From assembly GCA_900542835.1 (NCBI GenBank), contig UQPB01000023.1, forward strand, positions 1-49,928: DNA of 49,928 nt. Reading direction: 5' to 3'. The number at the start of each line of letters is the position of its first letter. The first letter of the stretch is position 1. The position numbers were made by a program, and so were the translations under genes. The notes beneath the pieces were generated by a model. That model searched no databases. It was not told the origin of the DNA and was given only the letters and a program-made list of their open reading frames with translations. The stretch is from an uncultured Pelosinus sp. (lineage in GTDB: Bacteria > Bacillota > Negativicutes > Sporomusales > Acetonemataceae). Of this stretch, positions 8,440 through 15,923 are shown one piece after another.

Positions 8440-9134
8440 GACTGGATTCCCTCCTGTCCGGCGGCAGCCGGCGGCACACCGGTTTCCCGGGCGATTTCGC
8501 GATCAAGCAGGGCAAAACGGAACCCGGCCAGCACCAGGGCGGCAATTGCGGTCGGGATAGCATACTTGGCCATTGTCAACAGATCGACAGGATAGCCGGC
8601 CTGATCCATTACGCCTTTGATCAGCAACAGGCCGCCGGAAGCAATAAACATCAACTGACCGTAAAAATTTCCGTAGTTTTCCGCCGCTGCGGCCATGGCC
8701 CGGATTTTATCAATCAGGGCGGGGGATAGCGCTGCGCCGCTGCGGGCAGCGGCGGCTTCGGCCATGGGTGAAATCAGCGGACGGATAAACGCGGGATGCC
8801 CTCCCAGCAGCAGGCCCAGAGCGACTGTAAGCTGGCGGCAGAGCATATAGGTCAGCAAAATCCTGCCGCTGGTTGCCGCCTGCAGGCGGCGGATCAGCGT
8901 TTCCGCCCGTTCCCGCAGTCCATACCGTTCCAGTACGCCGATGACCGGCAGCACCAGAATCAGCAGCGACATATAGCGATTGGTGGTAAACGCTCTGCCG
9001 ATGGCCTCCAGGATAGCCAGCGGCGACATTCCCGCCGTCAGACCGGTTGCGAAACCGGCGGCGATAACCACCAGCAGCGGGTTAAATCGCAGCATCAGTC
9101 CGAGAACAACAATAACGACTCCGATTAACTCCAT
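8436..9134 (-). CDS. DUF969 family membrane protein, putative permease subunit
   Basis: A 232 aa protein with about 6 membrane segments, matching DUF969, the usual partner of DUF979. It opens with a hydrophobic helix (MELIGVVIVVLGLMLRFNPLLVVI) and carries the polar loop RYGLRERAETLIRRLQAATSGR. The gene lies 26 nt after the Crp/Fnr-type regulator and overlaps DUF979, giving the order regulator-DUF969-DUF979-pcp. It resembles one half of a split secondary transporter (inference from family and context). Confidence 0.8.
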   Translation of the reverse strand: MELIGVVIVVLGLMLRFNPLLVVIAAGFATGLTAGMSPLAILEAIGRAFTTNRYMSLLILVLPVIGVLERYGLRERAETLIRRLQAATSGRILLTYMLCRQLTVALGLLLGGHPAFIRPLISPMAEAAAARSGAALSPALIDKIRAMAAAAENYGNFYGQLMFIASGGLLLIKGVMDQAGYPVDLLTMAKYAIPTAIAALVLAGFRFALLDREIARETGVPPAAAGQEGIQS

Positions 9135-9160
9135 TCTGTTTTCCTCTCCTTTGTCCGGTT

Positions 9161-9847
9161 TTATAAAAATTGATCAGTATAATCAGCAAGCGAGATTGTG
9201 TCATGAATCAGGATTTTTTTATTTTTTATACTGATCAAGTTTTCTTGCTGAAACTTTTTTAAAATCCGGCTGACAGTAATCCGTGAGCAGCCGACATTGT
9301 GCGCCAATTCATCCTGCGTGAACGCGGTGGAGATGATGCCTTCGGACTGATCGCTTTCGGGATGGCCCGAGCAGGCCGCCAGACGGATCAGCGCGTCGGC
9401 GACCATCCCGGCCGCGTTGTTGAACGTATGATTGGTTAGCTGCAGCAAAATGATCCTGTACTTTCTGGTTATGCTGTGCAGGATATAACGATAGACGGAA
9501 GGGTCGGCAGCAATTGCGGCGTCCAGCGCCTCCTGGGCGACAAACGCAATTGTGGCCTTTTCTTTGACTTTGACGCTGTAGCTCAGGCCAGCGCCGCAGA
9601 ATAGATCCATTTCTCCGAAGATTTCCCCTGGACGCAGCGTATAAAGGAGCTTTTGCTTTCCCTGCCGGCTGCTGATGCTTTTAACCACTTTGCCGCACAG
9701 GACAATTCCCAGGGAAGGCGCAGCCGCGTTTATCCGCAATATCTGGTTTTTTTCGTAGCTCTTGACCGTTCCCAGCTTGGCCAGCCGGGTCCGGAAATAG
9801 GTCCGCATCAGAGTTTGTTTTTGATCGTCAAACATGGACTGATACAT
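9161..9847 (-). CDS. Crp/Fnr family transcriptional regulator
   Basis: A cyclic-nucleotide-binding-fold domain (GKVVKSISSRQGKQKLLYTLRPGEIFGEMDLF) is followed by a Crp-type winged helix (TQDELAHNVGCSRITVSRILKKFQQENLI). There is no Cys cluster of the FNR kind. The reading frame is open to 9919, but the conserved N-terminus begins near MYQSMFDDQKQ, so I take ATG 9847 (a second ATG at 9835 is possible), giving about 228 aa. It lies 26 nt upstream of DUF969 in the same direction and probably controls the pyroglutamyl operon; the ligand is unknown. Confidence 0.85.
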   Translation of the reverse strand: MYQSMFDDQKQTLMRTYFRTRLAKLGTVKSYEKNQILRINAAAPSLGIVLCGKVVKSISSRQGKQKLLYTLRPGEIFGEMDLFCGAGLSYSVKVKEKATIAFVAQEALDAAIAADPSVYRYILHSITRKYRIILLQLTNHTFNNAAGMVADALIRLAACSGHPESDQSEGIISTAFTQDELAHNVGCSRITVSRILKKFQQENLISIKNKKILIHDTISLADYTDQFL

Positions 9848-10300
9848 GCTGCCACATCCCGTGTAAGATTTTGTGAATTCGATACGCCCAAACGTTAACA
9901 GTACCGCGCCAAGGGGCAACGCAGGCAGATTGGAGGGGGATCATTGCGCCGGAGTAGTGTTCCGCAAAGACGGGAAGGCTCTGGGAACGGTTTGACGCTT
10001 GCAGCGTGCCCTGGAGCAGTACCATCTTCTATTATAATGAATTTGGCGCGATAAAAATGTATACCGGGCTACATTTTGCCTGTGTTAACAGATACAATTG
10101 CAGCCTGGAACCGAACAAAGCCGGCATAGGACGCTGTCAGACGGTTCTGGCGGCGACTCCCGCGCCGGCCTTGCATAACCGTCGCCTGCCGCTGGCAACA
10201 CTAAAAAGACGCCGGCAGCTTGCGTCTCAGCCTGGCGGCGCCGCCGCGAAAAGGCAGTATGGGCCGCGTTGACGGCAAAAAGCGCAGAAGGAGGGATACG
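9848..10300. other. intergenic region between divergent crp-like and tlp genes
   Basis: No gene I can support lies in these 453 bases. An AT-rich patch at 10029..10040 contains TATAAT on the plus strand (10033..10038) and, shifted, on the minus strand (10031..10036), so promoters for either neighbour may start there. No good -35 box is seen at 17 nt. The frames crossing the region are rich in Arg and Pro and look non-coding. Confidence 0.4.
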
Positions 10301-10516
10301 ATGGCCAAACCGGACAACCGGGTTGATAACCAGGTTCATCTGCAGCAGCACATTGATCGTACGATTGAAAACCTGCACGAGGCCAAAGCCTATCTGGGAG
10401 AGCATGCGGATGAGATGACCGCCGCGGAACGGCGGCAGCTTCAAGCCAAGAATGAACGCCGCCGGGAAAGCATTGCCGGTTTCGTTGACGAGAAACGCGA
10501 CGAAGCCCGCAGCTGA
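10301..10516 (+). CDS. tlp: Tlp family small acid-soluble spore protein
   Basis: A 71 aa highly charged protein beginning MAKPDNRVDN and containing IDRTIENLHEAKAYLGEHADEM and the near-invariant QAKNERRRESI segment of the Tlp (thioredoxin-like SASP) family. These proteins are packaged in the spore core. The frame is open upstream to 10220, but a GGAGGG site at 10291 sets the ATG at 10301. It is monocistronic, with a strong terminator at 10527. It is the best direct evidence in the window that the organism forms endospores. A sporulation-sigma promoter is expected but I could not place one. Confidence 0.92.
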   Translation: MAKPDNRVDNQVHLQQHIDRTIENLHEAKAYLGEHADEMTAAERRQLQAKNERRRESIAGFVDEKRDEARS

Positions 10517-10526
10517 AGTCTGCATA

Positions 10527-10569
10527 AGCAAAGCCTCTGGTGTCGCTACCTGACACCAGAGGCTTTGCT
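10527..10569 (+). terminator. Rho-independent terminator of tlp
   Basis: An 18-bp perfect stem (AGCAAAGCCTCTGGTGTC and its complement) encloses a 7-nt loop. The stem ends in TTTGCTTCAG rather than a pure T-run, but its strength and position 10 nt after the tlp stop make the call clear. Confidence 0.8.
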
Positions 10570-10718
10570 TCAGTACGGCACGCGGCTTGACACCGGGCTA
10601 AATATTCTACAATGCCAAGAGGAGAATGGGACATCAATCCCTAAATAAACCCAAAGGCTCTGTCCCGTTTTACCAATCCGGGTGTGATGGAATATGAGAG
10701 GAAAGAAGGCGTGTAACA

Positions 10719-11438
10719 GTGAATCAGGTGGCAAAACTGCAGGAAATGCTGGCCGGCAGCAATAATATTGTCTTTTTCGGCGGCGCGGGGGTATCAACCG
10801 AAAGCGGCATTCCCGACTTTCGCAGCGTTGACGGCCTCTACAACCAGCAGTATCCTTATCCGCCGGAAGTCATGCTCAGTCACAGCTTTTACGTCAAACA
10901 TACAGCCGAATTCTTTGCTTTCTACCGCGAAAAGCTGATTTTTGCCGACGCTAAGCCGAATAAAGCTCATATCCGGCTGGCGGAGTGGGAGCAGGCGGGG
11001 AAAGTGAAGGCTGTCATCACCCAGAATATCGACGGCTTGCATCAAATGGCAGGCAGCAAATCGGTGCTGGAGCTGCACGGTTCGGTTAAACGCAATTATT
11101 GCAGCCGCTGCCGGACGTTTTATGACGAACAGTTTGTGGTCGGCAGCGGCGGTGTTCCGGCCTGCTCCTGCGGCGGCACAGTAAAGCCGGACGTGGTGCT
11201 GTATGAGGAGGGGCTGGACGGAAATACCCTGCAGCAGGCAATCAATTATATTGCCAGAGCCGATGTCCTGATCGTTGCCGGCACGTCGCTGGTGGTTTAT
11301 CCTGCCGCCGGGCTGATCGACTATTATCGCGGCAGCAAGCTGGTTCTGATTAATCTGTCGCCAACCGCCGCCGACAGCAAGGCCAATCTGCTGATTCAGG
11401 GCAGCGTTGGCGAGGTGCTGGGGGCCGTTAAGCTGTAG
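10719..11438 (+). CDS. cobB: NAD-dependent protein deacylase, Sir2 family
   Basis: A 239 aa sirtuin. The NAD-binding GAGVSTESGIPDFR, the TQNIDGLH motif, the catalytic His in LELHGS and a zinc site (CSRC then CSC) are all visible, as is the GTSLVVYPAA segment. Sirtuins of this length remove acetyl or other acyl groups from lysines using NAD. It starts at GTG 10719, with GAAAGAAGG about 9 nt upstream. It is alone on the plus strand and converges with the GAF-HD-GYP gene, only 4 nt apart at the ends, with no terminator between. Confidence 0.95.
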   Translation: MNQVAKLQEMLAGSNNIVFFGGAGVSTESGIPDFRSVDGLYNQQYPYPPEVMLSHSFYVKHTAEFFAFYREKLIFADAKPNKAHIRLAEWEQAGKVKAVITQNIDGLHQMAGSKSVLELHGSVKRNYCSRCRTFYDEQFVVGSGGVPACSCGGTVKPDVVLYEEGLDGNTLQQAINYIARADVLIVAGTSLVVYPAAGLIDYYRGSKLVLINLSPTAADSKANLLIQGSVGEVLGAVKL

Positions 11439-11442
11439 CAGC

Positions 11443-12579
11443 CTACTGCGGCCACTGGTATCCTTTTTCTGTTATCAACCTGACCAGGGCGGCGACGACG
11501 GTGGCGTCATAGAGCACACCGCTGTTGCGAACCAGCTCATCCAGCGCGGCTTCCGGCCCCAGGGCCGGCCGGTAGGGCCGGTGCGAGGTCATGGCCTCAA
11601 AGACATCCGCCACAGCCACAATCCTGGCTTCCGGCAGAATCTGTTCCGCTGTCAGCCCGCAGGGGTAGCCGCTGCCGTCCAGGCGTTCGTGATGCTGGCG
11701 GATAATTTCGGCAACCGGCTGCAGCAGGCTGATATCGCTTAAGATATCGCCGCCCATTTGGGCATGGGTTTCAATCAGGGCGAATTCCCGGTCGGAAAGC
11801 CTGGCCGGTTTGGCAAGCAGCTCGCCGGGAATACCGATCTTACCGATATCATGGACGATGGCGGCGCGGCGCAGCCACTCGCAGCGTTCCGGCTCCCAGC
11901 CCAGTTCACGGGCGATATCAAAGGAAATGATGCCTACACGCCGCTGGTGGCCGGACGTATAGGGATCCTTCAATTCCACCATGTTGGCGACAGCCAGCAG
12001 CGTGCCGTCGATCGCTTCCTCTAATTGACGGGCGTGGCTGGCGATATGCTCGCGATAACCGATATTATCCATGGCGATGGCGGCCGTGTCCGCCAGTACC
12101 TGCAGCACCTCGACCTCATCCGGGGTTGGCGTACGGGGTGTGGCCCAATAGCAGCCAATGGCTCCGATTGGGTCGACGGTTTTAATCGGTACCATGGCCA
12201 GACTGCGGACAAAGGTTTTGCGGTATACGCCAATGGGGATGCGGCCATCTTCAAAAATATTTTCCACAATCGCCGGCTGCCGGTTTTGCATAACCCAGCC
12301 GCTGATGCAGATCTCCATCGGGAAGCGCAGCCCTTTCCACAGCGGGCTGATGGCATCCTCTTCGGCGTAATGGCAGAAGTCTCCGTCGCGCAGCACAAAG
12401 GTCGCCCCGTCGGAGCCGGTCAGCTGCCGGGCCGAATGACGGACGATATCCATGACCGACTGGAGGCTATGGGTGGCGGAAAGCTGTTGTACAACCTTTA
12501 GCAGTTGTTCCATCACCCGTATTGACGGTGCCAATGCGTTTGAAGCGACAAGCGTTGAAGTGCGGTTCTTCCTATCCAT
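11443..12579 (-). CDS. GAF and HD-GYP domain protein (probable c-di-GMP phosphodiesterase)
   Basis: A 378 aa protein. A GAF domain (about residues 30-180) precedes a canonical HD-GYP domain with HDIGKIGIP, the downstream ETHAQMGG, and HHERLDGSGYP. The frame is open far upstream through the repeat region to 13005, but GGAAGGAGAC just before ATG 12579 (MDRKNRTST) fixes the start. The longer version would translate the intergenic repeat. The GAF domain implies that binding of a small molecule or redox state tunes cyclic-di-GMP hydrolysis. The gene converges with cobB. Confidence 0.92.
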   Translation of the reverse strand: MDRKNRTSTLVASNALAPSIRVMEQLLKVVQQLSATHSLQSVMDIVRHSARQLTGSDGATFVLRDGDFCHYAEEDAISPLWKGLRFPMEICISGWVMQNRQPAIVENIFEDGRIPIGVYRKTFVRSLAMVPIKTVDPIGAIGCYWATPRTPTPDEVEVLQVLADTAAIAMDNIGYREHIASHARQLEEAIDGTLLAVANMVELKDPYTSGHQRRVGIISFDIARELGWEPERCEWLRRAAIVHDIGKIGIPGELLAKPARLSDREFALIETHAQMGGDILSDISLLQPVAEIIRQHHERLDGSGYPCGLTAEQILPEARIVAVADVFEAMTSHRPYRPALGPEAALDELVRNSGVLYDATVVAALVRLITEKGYQWPQ

Positions 12580-12630
12580 AGAACTGTCTCCTTCCGGCAG
12601 TTGCCATGAGCTATTGATGCCGCATAATAC

Positions 12631-12650
12631 AAACTTGTTTAAACAAATTT
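12631..12650. promoter_or_regulatory. TTGTTTAAACAA palindrome upstream of the GAF-HD-GYP gene
   Basis: The perfect 12-bp core TTGTTTAAACAA (12635..12646) extends to a 20-bp near-palindrome in an otherwise GC-rich context. It lies 52-71 nt upstream of the start at 12579 and near a TATTAT and a TATACT on the minus strand. It is a candidate operator; no regulator is assigned. Confidence 0.35.
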
Positions 12651-12704
12651 TGCCAAAGTTTTCAGCTTCAGTATACCATAGGCTAGGGATTCGCGAACAG
12701 CCCA

Positions 12705-12739
12705 AACAGGCTCCGGAGGGTAAATCCGGAGCCTGTTTT
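12705..12739. terminator. Rho-independent terminator after the first DUF5058 pair
   Basis: CAGGCTCCGGA and its complement form an 11-bp stem around a 7-nt loop. TTTTATTT follows on the plus strand and TTTGGG on the minus strand. It most likely ends minus-strand transcription coming from the membrane-protein pair at 12965..14330. Confidence 0.7.
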
Positions 12740-12870
12740 ATTTGCATTTGGCGGCGTACGCAGCACACCGCCAGGTGGGGAAGAACGCAGGAAACGATTC
12801 TGCGGAGTGAGATCATTTTTGAATCGCTGGCGCCCTCAGCTCCTGTTGTGTTGACAGTCGATCCTCGCTT

Positions 12871-12926
12871 CCCTCTGTGCCCTCCGTGTATCCTCCGTGT
12901 CCTTCGTGTAATCGTTTTTTCGTTCT
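12871..12926 (+). repeat. CCTCYGTG dispersed repeat, copy A (single arm)
   Basis: Four tandem units of the form CCTCYGTG, spaced 9-11 nt, are followed by ATCGTTTTTTCGTTCT. The same units and the same flank occur at 23607..23662 and, as reverse complement, at 38191..38250. Unlike those two, no opposite arm is visible here, so this copy cannot form the long hairpin. It lies between the GAF-HD-GYP gene and the DUF5058 pair. Confidence 0.8.
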
Positions 12927-12964
12927 CCCTCGTGGCGGCAGCTCGCTGCCTTGACCGTCTCCGG

Positions 12965-13621
12965 TTAGCGGCTGCGTAAGAAATGCAGTCTGGCCATGAC
13001 GACACCGCCGCCGATGACGCCGAGCGACAGCAGCCACTGCGGCAACCCGGCGAGGCCGGCGAAATACGTAAGCAGCAGGGCCAGCGCGATTGTGGTCAGG
13101 CCGATGCGCAAATGCTTGCCGGAAAGCTCGGCGTAGACCGCGCCGACAACCGCCGGCAGGACAAAGCCGAACGCCTTCTTGACAAATTCCGGCACCAAAG
13201 GCATAATGGCGGCGCCGGCAAAGGTGAATAGCGTAAGAATCGTGACCGATACCAGCACCGAGCCGGCAATGCCGATTGTCGCCATGACTTCTCCTTTGGG
13301 CGTGCCGTGCTCGGCGTTTGTCACCCGCTGGGCGATAGTGGCCGCCGGTACCCGCAGGTCGGCTACGTTGCCGCACAGCCAGCCGATGTAAGAACCGCCG
13401 ATTCCCAGCATCGGATAAAAGGAAAGCGGCTGTACGATCCAGCTGGCGCCAAACGCGCTTAAGGCTACTGTCCAGATTTGCAGCAGATCGCCGCTGTTGG
13501 GCATGACGCCGAACGCTGCCGCCAGATAGACGGCAGGCAGGAAATTGGCAATTAAGCCGGCGGTCAGGGTGATGATGCCGATGCGGGCCGCCCGGCTTTG
13601 AAATTCTTCCTGAACAGACAT
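12965..13621 (-). CDS. DUF5058-associated membrane protein, copy 1
   Basis: A 218 aa protein with about 6 membrane segments, clearly homologous to the product of 19702..20373. Shared blocks include IWTVAL-x2-FG-x-SW-x-VQP, GSY-x2-WL-x-G-x-VAD-x-R and TIGIAGS-x-LVSV. I do not recognise a named family. It always sits after a DUF5058 gene here, so it is probably the second half of a split transporter. An in-frame ATG exists at 13657, but MSVQEEF at 13621 has GGAGGAGAT upstream and leaves a 13-nt gap to the DUF5058 stop at 13635. Confidence 0.75.
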   Translation of the reverse strand: MSVQEEFQSRAARIGIITLTAGLIANFLPAVYLAAAFGVMPNSGDLLQIWTVALSAFGASWIVQPLSFYPMLGIGGSYIGWLCGNVADLRVPAATIAQRVTNAEHGTPKGEVMATIGIAGSVLVSVTILTLFTFAGAAIMPLVPEFVKKAFGFVLPAVVGAVYAELSGKHLRIGLTTIALALLLTYFAGLAGLPQWLLSLGVIGGGVVMARLHFLRSR

Positions 13622-13634
13622 TTGTATCTCCTCC

Positions 13635-14330
13635 TTAATACAGAGCCGCGGCCGCAAACATACCGATCAGCATTGACAGCCCCAGCGAGGGTTCCTGCAG
13701 CCGCGGATAGTTGCCGGCGAAACGGGAAATCAGGTACATTGACAAAAAGGAAACAATGCCTGCCAGCAGGCTGCCGCCGCCTTTCAACAGGTTGCCGCTC
13801 CAGAGATAGGCAAACAGGCCGATGGCGGCGCCGGTCATCAGCAGCTTAATCCAGCCGGGATTATATTTCTGGTTCAGTCTGGCGATCGCGTGGTTCATCC
13901 GCTTCACCAGCAGCAGCGCCACCACCATCCAGCCGGCGTTGTTCAGCGCCATTCCCCAGAGGGCGTAGCTGAAGGCGTTGAGGTCGAACGCCGGAGAGCG
14001 CAGTTCCACCCCGTACACCTGTGTCGCCAACGCTGACATCGCCAGCTCGGTGCGGGCAGCGCCGATGTCGTTCATCCGCATCCAGGTGGTTGGCGCTCCC
14101 AGCACCGCAATCAGTGCCAGCAGAATGACTACCGGCGCCAGCGAAGGCCCGATGGCGGTCAGCATGGCGGCGCGCAAGCCCCGGATGCATTCCTGCCGCG
14201 GGATAGCAAGCTTCTCGGCTGTCCGGAAACCTTCCCGCAGATACAGCAGGCTTTGGCCGACGACCACGATGACCATAACACTTGATACCAGCCACATGCC
14301 GGGACTGTTAATAATGGCTTGCAGATTCAT
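13635..14330 (-). CDS. DUF5058 family membrane protein, copy 1
   Basis: A 231 aa protein with about 6 membrane segments, matching DUF5058. Signature segments are SPGMWLVSSVMV, the charged motif LGAPTTWMRMNDIGAARTEL and YALWGMALNNAGWMVVAL; all recur in copy 2 at 18982..19680. A GGAGG site precedes the ATG. It is followed at once by its partner gene and is preceded, beyond a terminator, by the racemase gene in the same direction. The conserved WMR-NDIG-ARTE stretch, with several charges inside a hydrophobic protein, looks like a substrate or ion site (inference). Confidence 0.8.
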   Translation of the reverse strand: MNLQAIINSPGMWLVSSVMVIVVVGQSLLYLREGFRTAEKLAIPRQECIRGLRAAMLTAIGPSLAPVVILLALIAVLGAPTTWMRMNDIGAARTELAMSALATQVYGVELRSPAFDLNAFSYALWGMALNNAGWMVVALLLVKRMNHAIARLNQKYNPGWIKLLMTGAAIGLFAYLWSGNLLKGGGSLLAGIVSFLSMYLISRFAGNYPRLQEPSLGLSMLIGMFAAAALY

Positions 14331-14592
14331 AACCAGCCTCCTTGTATAAGTTCGTTTGTTTATTGTGGAGAGACGAAAAAAATAAAAAGTGTAAACTTAT
14401 TGCCTCTATTATATAAATGAATACAGTGTCTTTATATAGACCGTAACTTGTCATTATTATAGAACACTAAGTGCAGGGGAGCGCTGCTTAATTCACTGGC
14501 ACGTTTTAAAGAACATTCCCCGTCTGCTCTGTTGCTGACGTTTCTCTGCCAACAGAGCGGCTGACTCCTTTAATTAGCGGCTCTTCCATACA
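14331..14592 (-). promoter_or_regulatory. AT-rich upstream region of the first DUF5058 pair
   Basis: The minus strand carries TATAAT at 14408..14413, with no clear -35 box 17 nt upstream. The stretch 14345..14470 is strikingly AT-rich for this genome, with several TATA-like runs (TATATAAA, TTTATATAAT). It is probably the promoter and operator region of the pair. No gene is seen. Confidence 0.5.
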
Positions 14593-14621
14593 AAAAACGC
14601 CGTTGCGGCAACGGCGTTTTT
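14593..14621. terminator. bidirectional Rho-independent terminator
   Basis: AAAAACGCCGTTGC and GCAACGGCGTTTTT form a near-perfect palindrome with T-runs on both strands. It lies about 50 nt after the racemase stop on the minus strand, separating that gene from the DUF5058 pair. Confidence 0.92.
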
Positions 14622-14673
14622 GATGAAATCCGGGGGTGGCGCCGTCAACTGATTAATGCCGCCAGTGCAGCAT

Positions 14674-15786
14674 CTAGCGCTGGATTTCCTTCTTCTCATA
14701 AGTCAGGGCTTCGATCATTTCCGGGATCGGCTCAAAGCCGATCCCCGGTTTGTCCGGTACCTGGATCATCGCCTGTTTGTCAATCACCATCTCCGGGGTG
14801 ATAACATCTTTATGCCAGTAACGGGTGGAGGCGGGGACATCGCCGGGGAATTGGTAGTTTGGCAGCGATGCGATAGCGACATTGTGGGCGCGGGCAATGC
14901 CGGTGTCGAGCATGCCGCCGCACCAGACCGGAATATCACGCGACTGGCAGAAATCGTGAATCAGCTTTGCCTCGGTCAGACCGCCGACCCGGGCCACCTT
15001 GATATTGATCGTACGGGCGCTGCCCAGCTCGATCGCGTGGCGGGCGTCGTCCACGGAGTGAATGCTCTCATCGAGGCAGATCCGGGTTTTTAACGCCGCC
15101 TGCAGCTTAGCGTGGTCGACAATATCGTCATGCGACAGCGGCTGTTCGATCATCAACAGGTTCAAATGGTCGATTTCCTTGAACAGGTTGATATCGTTCA
15201 GGGTATAGGCGGAGTTGGCGTCAGCCATCAGCATAATATCGCCAAATTGCTTGCGGATCGCTTCCAGGTAGGCAATGTCGCGGCCGGGGCCGATCTTTAC
15301 CTTGACCCGCCGGTAGCCTTCCGCCAAATGGTTTTCAACGACCCGCACCAGCTCGTCAGGGCTTTTTTGAATCCCGATGCTGACGCCGGTTTCGATTTTG
15401 GCGCGAGTGCCCCCCAGGGCCTTGGACAGGGAAATACCCTGTTCCTTGGCGTACAGATCCCAAACCGCGCAGTCGAGAGCTGCCTTGGCCATTTTATTAC
15501 GCCGGACATGCGCGAACAGCTCGTGCGTTTCTTCCGGCCGGGCGATCGTTTCCTTACCCAGCAGCAGCGGAATTAAAAAATCCTGCATGATATGCCAGGC
15601 GGTGGAAACCGTTTCCTCGTTGTAAAAGGGATGGGCAAAGGCGGAGCAGTCGCCGTAGCCGACATGATTTTTGCTGTGTACCTCCACGTTGATAAAATGT
15701 TTGTCTTTCATTGTCGCGAAGCTGACTGTAAACGGCGTTTTCAGGTCGATTTTTACTTTGCGTAAAACAATTTTGGTTATTTCCAT
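14674..15786 (-). CDS. N-acyl (N-succinyl) amino acid racemase-type enolase superfamily protein
   Basis: A 370 aa member of the muconate-lactonizing subgroup. The catalytic KxK is in RRVKVKIGPG, the metal ligands are in LMADANSAY (Asp), MIEQPL (Glu) and CLDESI (Asp), and the second base is the Lys of INIKVARVGG. CGGMLDTGIARAHN and DVPASTRYW are typical of the NSAR/OSBS branch, which interconverts D- and L-N-acylamino acids or makes o-succinylbenzoate. No menaquinone genes are nearby, but N-acyl-D-amino-acid deacylase is, so racemase is favoured. TATAAT lies on the minus strand at 15820..15825. The gene diverges from the regulator at 15924. Confidence 0.85.
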   Translation of the reverse strand: MEITKIVLRKVKIDLKTPFTVSFATMKDKHFINVEVHSKNHVGYGDCSAFAHPFYNEETVSTAWHIMQDFLIPLLLGKETIARPEETHELFAHVRRNKMAKAALDCAVWDLYAKEQGISLSKALGGTRAKIETGVSIGIQKSPDELVRVVENHLAEGYRRVKVKIGPGRDIAYLEAIRKQFGDIMLMADANSAYTLNDINLFKEIDHLNLLMIEQPLSHDDIVDHAKLQAALKTRICLDESIHSVDDARHAIELGSARTINIKVARVGGLTEAKLIHDFCQSRDIPVWCGGMLDTGIARAHNVAIASLPNYQFPGDVPASTRYWHKDVITPEMVIDKQAMIQVPDKPGIGFEPIPEMIEALTYEKKEIQR

Positions 15787-15923
15787 AAAAAATCCCCCCT
15801 GAATTGTAATGCTAATGGTATTATAGAAAGAAATAGAGACGCTTAAAATTGTCCGTATACTGTCTGAAATAGGAAAAGCCCGGCCGGAGCTGCGGCCAGG
15901 CTGTCAGAAAGCGAGGAAGGCGA

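Noticed and set aside
12580..13005. N-terminal extension of the GAF-HD-GYP protein
   Set aside because: The extension would translate repeat copy A and a terminator; a strong ribosome site sits just before ATG 12579.
14498..14512. TGGCACG string suggesting a second sigma-54 promoter
   Set aside because: The required GC element at -12 is missing (the following sequence is TTTTAAAG).
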